A DNA stretch of 28,840 nucleotides from Clostridia bacterium. Its GTDB lineage: Bacteria > Bacillota_A > Clostridia > Oscillospirales > CAG-272. A program made the translations under genes and the position numbers. The stretch covers positions 1-28,840 of the forward strand of contig JAFQLN010000105.1 of assembly GCA_017414585.1 (NCBI GenBank), in the 5' to 3' direction. Under the pieces are notes generated by a model that was given only the letters and a program-made list of their open reading frames with translations, was not told the DNA's origin and did not search any database. The stretch's first letter is position 1. Each line of letters begins with the position of its first letter. Shown here piece after piece: positions 22,630 to 28,840 of this stretch.

Positions 22630-24060
22630 ATGATCCATCAGTATAAACTCGGCAGTCAGGGAATTGTCCTCGATGTCTGCTCCGGTGCGGTACACGCCGT
22701 TGACGACGTTGCCTACGATATCATCGCCATGTTCGAGGAAAACGACCGTGAAACCGTGCTTGCCGCTGTCGGAGAAAAGTATATCGGCAAAGATGATATA
22801 ACCGCAGAAGAAATCGCGGAATGCTACGATGATGTTGCCGCTCTGAAGGAAGACGGACAGCTGTTTGCTCCCGATACGTTTGAAGCCTCTGCCGGTATGC
22901 TCAAGCAGAAGACAGCGGGCGTTGTCAAGGCGCTGTGCCTGCATATCGCGCATACCTGCAATCTCAACTGCTCCTACTGTTTCGCTTCGCAGGGCAAATA
23001 CCACGGCGAACGCGCAGTTATGTCGTTTGAAGTCGGCAAGCGGGCACTGGATTTTCTCATCGAAAACTCCGGTACGCGCAGAAATCTCGAAGTGGACTTT
23101 TTCGGCGGCGAACCGCTTATGAATTTTGACGTGGTCAAACAGCTCGTTGCCTATGCGCGGAGCATCGAAAAGGAAAAAGGCAAAAACTTCCGCTTCACCC
23201 TGACCACCAACGGGATGCTCGTTGACGACGATGTGATCGAGTTTGCCAACCGCGAGTGCGCGAACGTCGTTCTTTCCCTCGACGGCAGAAAGGAAATCCA
23301 CGATCGCTTCCGTGTGGACTACGCCGGCAAGGGAAGCTGGGAAAAGATCGTTCCCAAGTTCCAGCAGTTCGTCGAGTCGCGCGGCGGCAAAGACTACTAT
23401 ATGCGCGGCACATTCACCCATGCAAATCCTGATTTTCTCGAGGATATCAAAACCATGCTCGACCTCGGCTTTACTGAACTGAGCATGGAGCCCGTTGTGA
23501 CCGCTCCCGGCGACCCGTCCGCACTCACGGAAGAAGATAAGGCGATTGTCATGGAACAGTACGAAAAGCTGGCTGAACTGATGATCGAACGCGACCGGGA
23601 AGGAAAGCCCTTCACGTTCTACCACTATATGATCGACCTGAAGGGCGGTCCGTGCATCTACAAGCGGATTTCCGGCTGCGGATCGGGAACGGAATACATG
23701 GCTGTTACGCCGTGGGGGGATCTCTATCCCTGCCACCAGTTCGTCGGTGAGGAAAAATTCAAGCTCGGCGATATCTGGAACGGTGTGGACAACAAGGCGA
23801 TACAGGACGAATTCCTTTCCTGCAATGTCTACGCACGCGAAGAATGCCGCACCTGCTGGGCAAGACTGTACTGCTCCGGCGGATGCGCTGCGAATGCGTA
23901 TCATGCCACCGGCTCGATCAAGGGCGTGTACAAGGACGGATGCGACCTCTTCAAGAAGAGAATGGAATGCGCCATCGCCGTTGCCGTATCGAGAGAATGG
24001 GACGAAGAGGAAGACAGCGGCTGCGGAGACTGTGAAGACTGCGAAGGCTGCGGGGAATGA
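22630..24060 (+). CDS. scfB: SCIFF radical SAM/SPASM maturase
   Basis: A 476-aa radical SAM enzyme that forms thioether crosslinks in the ScfA peptide. An N-terminal peptide-recognition (RRE-like) region (~1-90, Y-K-L-G-S-Q-G-I-V-L-D-V-C-S-G-A) precedes the radical SAM core, with C110-x3-C114-x2-C117 binding the SAM [4Fe-4S] cluster and F-F-G-G-E-P after it. The C-terminal SPASM region has many cysteines (C-G-S-G-T-E, P-C-H-Q-F, C-R-T-C-W-A-R-L-Y-C-S-G-G-C) for auxiliary clusters. The extreme C-terminus adds four Cys in a CxxCxxCxxC pattern. The Met at 22630 is chosen because AAGGAG (22617-22622) is 7 nt upstream and family members start M-[IV]-H; the Met at 22624 is too close. The stop overlaps the next gene by 4 nt. 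Confidence 0.95.
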   Translation: MIHQYKLGSQGIVLDVCSGAVHAVDDVAYDIIAMFEENDRETVLAAVGEKYIGKDDITAEEIAECYDDVAALKEDGQLFAPDTFEASAGMLKQKTAGVVKALCLHIAHTCNLNCSYCFASQGKYHGERAVMSFEVGKRALDFLIENSGTRRNLEVDFFGGEPLMNFDVVKQLVAYARSIEKEKGKNFRFTLTTNGMLVDDDVIEFANRECANVVLSLDGRKEIHDRFRVDYAGKGSWEKIVPKFQQFVESRGGKDYYMRGTFTHANPDFLEDIKTMLDLGFTELSMEPVVTAPGDPSALTEEDKAIVMEQYEKLAELMIERDREGKPFTFYHYMIDLKGGPCIYKRISGCGSGTEYMAVTPWGDLYPCHQFVGEEKFKLGDIWNGVDNKAIQDEFLSCNVYAREECRTCWARLYCSGGCAANAYHATGSIKGVYKDGCDLFKKRMECAIAVAVSREWDEEEDSGCGDCEDCEGCGE

Positions 24061-25436
24061 AAACCCCCATTGTTGATTTTGTAAAAAAATACGCGGATGC
24101 CGCCTCCCTCCGTCTGCATATGCCCGGACATAAGGGGGAAGGCGCGCTCGGCTTTGAGCGGTACGACATCACGGAAATCGGCGGCGCGGACAGCCTGTAT
24201 GAAGCGGACGGAATCATCGCCGAAAGCGAAAGAAACGCCTCGGAGCTGTTCGGCTGCCCGACATTCTATTCCGCCGAAGGTTCATCCCAGTGCATCCGCG
24301 CAATGCTGTATCTGGCGTGTCTCGGTGCAAAGCAGGCGGGAAGACGACCGCTCATCGCCGCCGGACGGAATGCGCACAAAACATTTCTGTCCGCCGCCGC
24401 TCTCTTGGATTTCGATATCCTGTGGCTGACGGGGGAGAATACTTCGTATCTTTCCTGTACTGCGGACGCGCATTCCCTGGAAAAAACGCTCGCAGAAGCA
24501 CCGCAGATGCCCGATGCTGTCTATCTCACCTCCCCGGACTATCTCGGAAACACAGCCGATATCGAAGGTATTGCCGCGCTCTGTCACCGGATGGGGATTC
24601 TGTGCCTTGTGGATAATGCACACGGAGCATATCTGCGTTTTCTGCCCGTCTCCCGCCATCCGATCGACTGCGGCGCGGATCTGTGCTGTGATTCCGCGCA
24701 CAAGACTCTGCCGGTACTCACGGGCGGTGCGTATCTGCATCTGTCGCCGGAAGCGGCTGAAAAGTTTGCTCCGCTGACCAAAAATGCGCTGGCGCTGTTC
24801 GGCTCGACAAGTCCGTCGTACCTGATTCTCGCGTCCCTCGATGCGGCGAACGGGTATCTTGCGCATGGATACCGCGAAAAGCTGGCGGCATTTGCCGAAA
24901 AAGCAGAATCCGCCAAAGAAAAACTGCGCGGGTACGGCTATACGATCTGCGGAACGGAGCCCCTCAAAATCACGATTGCGGCTAAACCGTACGGGTACAC
25001 CGGAACCGGGCTGGCGGACTGTCTCTTGCGTGAGAATATTGTCTGTGAATTTGCCGATCCGGATTTTCTCGTGCTGATGGTGACGCCGGAGACGGGTGCG
25101 GATGGACTCGAACGACTTGTCCACGCGCTTGCCGCTGTCCCGCAAAAGCCCACGCTTTGGGAAAATCCTCCCGCTTTCGCTATGCCGGAACAGGTGCTGA
25201 CCGTGCGTGAAGCGGTATTTGCACCGCAGGAGATCGTTCCCGCAGAAGAATGCGCCGGGCGGATTCTCGCCGTTTCGTCGGTCGGATGCCCGCCGGCTGT
25301 GCCGATTGTCGTGAGCGGAGAGCGGATTGACGCCGATGCCCTCGCGTGTTTTGCGTATTACGGCATCGAAAACTGTACGGTCGTGAAGGAAAATGAAATG
25401 CTACCAAATAAAAAAAGCAGGAGAACGGACGCATGA
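24057..25436 (+). CDS. Orn/Lys/Arg decarboxylase-family PLP enzyme
   Basis: A 459-aa fold-type I PLP enzyme. The N-terminal H-M-P-G-H-K-G segment, D-N-A-H-G-A-Y, and the PLP lysine K216 in D-S-A-H-K-T-L identify the Orn/Lys/Arg decarboxylase major domain (PF01276); a C-terminal domain follows (~370-459). The long N-terminal wing domain of the E. coli inducible enzymes is absent, as in the short Bacillus SpeA/YaaO type. It would decarboxylate a basic amino acid (arginine, lysine or ornithine) to a polyamine precursor, but the substrate is not fixed by sequence. Its ATG overlaps the scfB stop (ATGA 24057-24060), and its stop overlaps the next start, so it is translationally coupled on both sides. 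Confidence 0.92.
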   Translation: MKTPIVDFVKKYADAASLRLHMPGHKGEGALGFERYDITEIGGADSLYEADGIIAESERNASELFGCPTFYSAEGSSQCIRAMLYLACLGAKQAGRRPLIAAGRNAHKTFLSAAALLDFDILWLTGENTSYLSCTADAHSLEKTLAEAPQMPDAVYLTSPDYLGNTADIEGIAALCHRMGILCLVDNAHGAYLRFLPVSRHPIDCGADLCCDSAHKTLPVLTGGAYLHLSPEAAEKFAPLTKNALALFGSTSPSYLILASLDAANGYLAHGYREKLAAFAEKAESAKEKLRGYGYTICGTEPLKITIAAKPYGYTGTGLADCLLRENIVCEFADPDFLVLMVTPETGADGLERLVHALAAVPQKPTLWENPPAFAMPEQVLTVREAVFAPQEIVPAEECAGRILAVSSVGCPPAVPIVVSGERIDADALACFAYYGIENCTVVKENEMLPNKKSRRTDA

Positions 25437-26431
25437 ACACCCCCTACTATTCCGGAATCATTACCAATTATGTCTGCACCGCAGCGTGCCGCCACTGTAT
25501 GTTCGGCTCGTCACCGGACTGCCCGAAGACGTTTATCACACCTGCGGCGGCGGAAAATCTTGCCTCCATTCTTGAAGAAGCAAAAACGGCATCCGTGCAC
25601 ATCGGCGGCGGGGAACCGTTTGTGAACTTTCCCGCCCTCTGTTCCCTGATCGACGCACTGAACCGGCATGGCATCGGCGTGGATTATATCGAAACCAACG
25701 CATTCTGGGCGAAGGAAGACGACCTTGTGCGTGAGCGTCTGTGGGAGCTGACCAAGCGCGGCGTGACAACGGTGATGGTGTCGGCAGACCCGTTCCACAT
25801 CGAATATGTCCCCATCGGCAGAGTGCTCAGGCTCATCCGTCTGCTCGGCGAGGAAGGCTTTGACTATTTCGTCTGGCAGGAGCGGTATCTGCGCAGGCTG
25901 ATGCGGCTCGAACATGACCGGACTTATACCCGCGGAGAACTCGAAAAAATCCTCGGGAAGACCTATATCGAAGACACGGCGCGCGAATACGGTCTCGGCA
26001 TGAACGGTCGTGCCCTCGCAATTGCATCCCGCCTGTACGGAAAACAACCCGCCGATGCCCTGTGCGACAGCAGACCGTGCAGAAAAATTCTTGAACCGCA
26101 TCACTGCCATTTTGATCTGGATGGAAACGCTGTGCCCTCCGGCTGTCCCGGACTGACCGCAGAAGCACGCGATTATCTCTGCGGCACGATTCGGGCGGAC
26201 CGTTATCCCGTCATGTCGCGGCTTCTGGAAGGCGGAACGGCGGCTTTGTATGCCTATGCCCGGGAACACGGCTTTATTCCCGACGAAAAGGGATACCCGA
26301 CAAAATGCGCGTTCTGCTATGCCATGCGCACCTATCTCGTGAAGCACAAACCTTCGGCGGATCTGTCACCGGCTTGTTTTTACGAGAATATCGACAAGTC
26401 GCTCGCCGAAGCGGAAACGGAACTCATATGA
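25433..26431 (+). CDS. Second radical SAM protein, uncharacterised
   Basis: A 332-aa protein with the radical SAM cluster motif C15-x3-C19-x2-C22 (V-C-T-A-A-C-R-H-C-M-F-G) and the SAM-contact G-G-G-E-P. The C-terminal third is Cys-rich (C211, C216, C225, C238, C250, C292, C295), with a pattern compatible with an auxiliary Fe-S cluster, although I do not recognise a standard SPASM domain. The ATG overlaps the decarboxylase stop (ATGA 25433-25436), and an AGGAG site lies 9 nt upstream. The coupling to the PLP enzyme and ScfB suggests either a modification of the same peptide or a separate small-molecule step. I cannot name the reaction. Confidence 0.88.
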   Translation: MNTPYYSGIITNYVCTAACRHCMFGSSPDCPKTFITPAAAENLASILEEAKTASVHIGGGEPFVNFPALCSLIDALNRHGIGVDYIETNAFWAKEDDLVRERLWELTKRGVTTVMVSADPFHIEYVPIGRVLRLIRLLGEEGFDYFVWQERYLRRLMRLEHDRTYTRGELEKILGKTYIEDTAREYGLGMNGRALAIASRLYGKQPADALCDSRPCRKILEPHHCHFDLDGNAVPSGCPGLTAEARDYLCGTIRADRYPVMSRLLEGGTAALYAYAREHGFIPDEKGYPTKCAFCYAMRTYLVKHKPSADLSPACFYENIDKSLAEAETELI

Positions 26432-26465
26432 AACCGAATGCATGATCGGAGAAAAGAGGAAATTT

Positions 26466-27464
26466 ATGAACTGCAGTAAATATGTCAGCACGAAAATCGG
26501 CACCATCGGCGATATGAAGGCAACCAGCTTGCACGGCGGCGGAAAAACGCATCCGGGTGCTGTCTGCCCGTTCGGAATGGCGGCATTCGGTCCCGATACA
26601 CTGGAAGGCGGCGACAACGGCTCCGGCTACAGCTACCATCATACCACCATCGACGGTTTTTCGATCAACCATATGTCCGGTGTGGGCTGGTACGGCGATC
26701 TCGGAAACTTCCAGGTCATGCCGACGACGGGGGAACTGAACCTTCTGTCCGGTACATACCGCGATGCATTGACAACCCGCACAGACCGCGGTTATGAGTC
26801 CGATTTCTCGCACGATACCGAAGTCACCGAAGCCGGATATTATGCCGTTACCCTCGATACTTACGGCATCCGCGCGGAAACGACCGCATCGGTGCATACC
26901 GGCATGATCCGCATGACCTACCCCGCCGATGCAAACCGCCGTGTCCAGATCAACCTCGCCAGACGCATTGCGGGACGTTCTCCTTCGCAGAAGCTGCACC
27001 TGATTGACGGAAGAATTCTTGAAGGCGTGATTCACTGTCCTTCGACGCACGGCGGATTCGGACGCGGCGCGGGACACGTCAATTACGACCTCTATTTCCA
27101 CGCGGAATTTTCCGAAAACTGGGATTTGTACGGTGTCTGGGACAAAAACGCGCCGATCGAAGAAAAGAAAGACGAATACACCGGAGAGGAACTGTGGTTC
27201 TACGCGGATTTCGCCGCTTCGGAAAAGCCGATTACCCTGAAAGTCGGGATTTCCTACATCAGCCTCGAAGGTGCGCGGGATAATTTCGCCGCAGAAGCCG
27301 AAGGCGTTTCTTTCGACGAAATGCACGAGAGAGCAACTGCTGCGTGGGATGAAGCACTTTCCGTTGTTTCCATCGAAGACGGACGGGAAGATTCCTCCAT
27401 GCGCACGATTTTCTATACCACCATGTACCACGCCCTGCTGACCCGCGTGTGTACTCCGACGTGA
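26466..27464 (+). pseudogene. GH92 alpha-mannosidase-type gene, N-terminal part (frameshifted)
   Basis: The start at 26466 has AAGAGGA upstream and the protein begins M-N-C-S-K-Y-V-S-T-K-I-G-T. It shows the GH92 N-terminal beta-domain signatures H-P-G-A-V-C-P-F-G-M, G-Y-S-Y-H-H-T-T-I-D-G-F-S and M-S-G-V-G-W-Y-G-D-L-G. No signal peptide is visible. The family frame continues to about base 27449 (residue 328), then a frameshift leads to R-V-C-T-P-T and a stop. The rest of the protein is in another frame (next entry). The two parts together are about 725 aa, the normal GH92 length. It starts 34 nt after the second radical SAM gene with no terminator between, so it could be on that transcript. 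Confidence 0.86.
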
Positions 27465-28642
27465 ACGGCAATTATCTCTCCCCCGACGGTGTCATCCGGC
27501 AGTCGGATTCCTTCCAGAAGCGCACCGTTTTCAGCGGATGGGATGTGTTCCGCAGTGAATTCCCCCTGCTCACCATCATCAAGCCCGATGCGGTCAACGA
27601 TATGATCAATTCCCTCATCGACATCGCGGAATACGAAAATGTTTCCTTCCCGCGCTGGGAACTGCTCGGACATGATACCGGATGCATGATCGGCGACCCC
27701 GGCGTGATTGTCACCGTGGACGCTTACAGAAAGGGCATCCGCAATTTTGACGTGAAAAAGGCGTATGAAATCTGCCTGAAAACCGCATTTGATCCGAAAA
27801 CGAGACGGAACAACGCAGAAGAAATGAACACGCTCGGCTATGTCCCCGGCAGTATTTCCAGAACACTCGAAAACGTCTTTGCCGACCACTGCATCGGTCT
27901 GTTCGCGGAAGAAATGGGCGACGGGGAAAATGCACGGTTGTTTGCACAGCGCGCACAGAATTACAGAAAAATCTACTCGGAGGAAACCGGCTGGATGCGG
28001 TGCAGAAACGCGGACGGAAGCTGGCTTGACTGGCGGGACGAGTATGACGAACGGGGATGCGTCGAAAGCAATATTTTCCAGCAGCACTGGTTTGTGCCGC
28101 ATGACCCCGCAGGACTGATCGGACTCATGGGACGCGAACGCTTCCTTTCGGAGCTGGAGAGACTGATGAGCGAATCCGACCTTTCCGCGATGTGGAACAA
28201 GGCGTATAACCATCCGAACGAACCGTGCCACCACCTCGTGCATATCTTCAATGAAGCGGGAGAACCGCGCAGAACGCAGTACTGGGTGCGCCGGATTCAG
28301 GAGGAAGCGTATAATACCACGGAGTACGGCTTCTGCGGCAATGAAGACGTCGGACAGATGTCGGCATGGTTCACACTGACGGCACTCGGAATGCATATGC
28401 TTTCTCCCGGAAGCAATGTTTATCAGCTGAATACGCCCCTGTTCAGACGCGCGGAAATCCGGCTGTCGAAGGCGTATCACCCGTGCGCTGTTGCGGATAC
28501 GCTGGTAATTGAAACGGATAAGGAGCCTGCGGAGAATGTCTATGTCCGGTCGGTGACTGTCAACGGAAGAAAACTCGAGAAGATGGAACTGACGTGGGAC
28601 GATATCGCAAACGGCGGAAGAATCCTGTTTGAACTGGAATAA
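27449..28642 (+). pseudogene. GH92 alpha-mannosidase-type gene, C-terminal catalytic part
   Basis: This frame carries the GH92 (alpha/alpha)6 catalytic domain: Y-S-D-V-N-G-N-Y at its start, H-D-T-G in the early part, and C-V-E-S-N-I-F-Q-Q-H-W-F-V-P-H-D, with E206 of this fragment at the acid position. It also has G-N-E-D-V-G-Q-M-S-A-W-F, with D300 at the general-base position. GH92 enzymes are calcium-dependent inverting exo-alpha-mannosidases. The apparent GTG start has no ribosome site and falls exactly where the upstream frame breaks, so this is not an independent gene. Either the gene is inactive, a programmed shift occurs, or one base was lost in sequencing. Confidence 0.86.
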
Positions 28643-28664
28643 ATCCAAACTGCACTTCACAGTA

Positions 28665-28812
28665 TAAAAGTTTTGGTCGAGCTTTTTCAAAAGCTCGTGG
28701 GGTTCAAAGGGGCAACGCCCCTTGGCGATCTCCGCAGAGATCGAAATACCCAGGCGTTCGAAAAAGTTCCTCTTTTTGCTACTTTTTCTCCTCGCTAAAG
28801 GATAAAAAGTAG
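28665..28812 (+). repeat. Structured multi-hairpin repeat element, copy B
   Basis: This is the second copy of the element at 14221-14370, starting 22 nt after the GH92 stop. Hairpins are H1 28678-28697 (CGAGCTTTT/AAAAGCTCG), H2 28709-28721 (GGGGC-AAC-GCCCC), H3 28726-28743 (CGATCTC/GAGATCG, loop CGCA) and H4 28779-28812 (13 positions, one C-T mismatch, loop TCGCTAAA). Stem sequences differ from copy A but pairing is kept. Linkers and loops, notably the stretch just before H4, are the same. No terminator is visible after it before the window ends at 28840. Confidence 0.85.
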
Positions 28813-28840
28813 AACTATACTTCTGAAATCACAAAAAGGC

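Noticed and set aside
22579..23904. A 441-codon antisense frame across scfB, with similar long antisense frames across GH116 (10974-12233) and GH92 (27413-28690)
   Set aside because: All mirror strongly conserved genes, show no family features and lack upstream signals.
1..28840. tRNA, rRNA or riboswitch genes
   Set aside because: I looked through the gene-free gaps and saw no cloverleaf, rRNA-like stretch or recognisable riboswitch core; the gaps are accounted for by promoters, terminators and the repeat.

Overview
The window most likely comes from a clostridial Firmicute of the gut Oscillospirales or Christensenellales type. The best evidence is a SCIFF-type ranthipeptide precursor next to its radical SAM maturase, a pair typical of Clostridia. 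Other support comes from a SigV/RsiV-like lysozyme-type sigma/anti-sigma pair, a YtvI/AI-2E family membrane protein, AGGAGG-type ribosome binding sites and near-consensus promoters with 17-18 bp spacing, several with an extended -10. By eye the DNA is moderately GC-rich (my estimate, not computed). No species can be named from the sequence alone.

Layout: (1) 1-7187, plus strand: the end of an AgcS-type Na+/amino-acid symporter, a small zinc-ribbon membrane protein, then a housekeeping/redox run (chloramphenicol-acetyltransferase-like protein, thioredoxin reductase TrxB, a NadE-type NAD synthetase, MTA/SAH nucleosidase, a Gfo/Idh/MocA oxidoreductase) closed by a bidirectional terminator. (2) 7199-14450: a glycan-degradation block. 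A GH95 enzyme on the minus strand is transcribed divergently from a GH116-GH127 pair on the plus strand. The 319-base gap between them carries two strong promoters and small dyads. (3) 14464-20620, minus strand: a YtvI-like membrane protein and an ABC system with one ATPase and four FtsX-type membrane proteins. (4) 20716-22274, plus strand: an ECF sigma factor with an apparent self-recognised promoter and its RsiV-like anti-sigma factor. (5) 22298-26431: the SCIFF locus. It has a strong promoter, a 48-aa Cys-rich peptide, a terminator/attenuator, the ScfB-type maturase, and then, joined by 4-nt overlaps, an Orn/Lys/Arg-decarboxylase-family PLP enzyme and a second radical SAM protein. (6) 26466-28642: a GH92-type mannosidase broken by one frameshift.

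The most unusual non-coding signal is a roughly 150-nt element present twice, at 14221-14370 and 28665-28812, each just downstream of a glycosidase gene. Both copies fold into the same series of four hairpins. Stem sequences differ between copies but stay paired, while loops and two linker blocks are conserved. This is what a selected structured RNA or a structure-preserving mobile repeat would look like.

Other points of interest are: a NadE-like protein whose glutaminase domain seems to have lost its nucleophilic cysteine; a SCIFF peptide with a seventh cysteine and a glycine where I recall the thioether-acceptor threonine; a four-cysteine tail on ScfB; and the decarboxylase and second radical SAM enzyme coupled to ScfB. 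The four glycosidases (GH95, GH116, GH127, GH92) have no visible signal peptides. They probably act on imported oligosaccharides in the cytoplasm, but no sugar transporter lies in the window.
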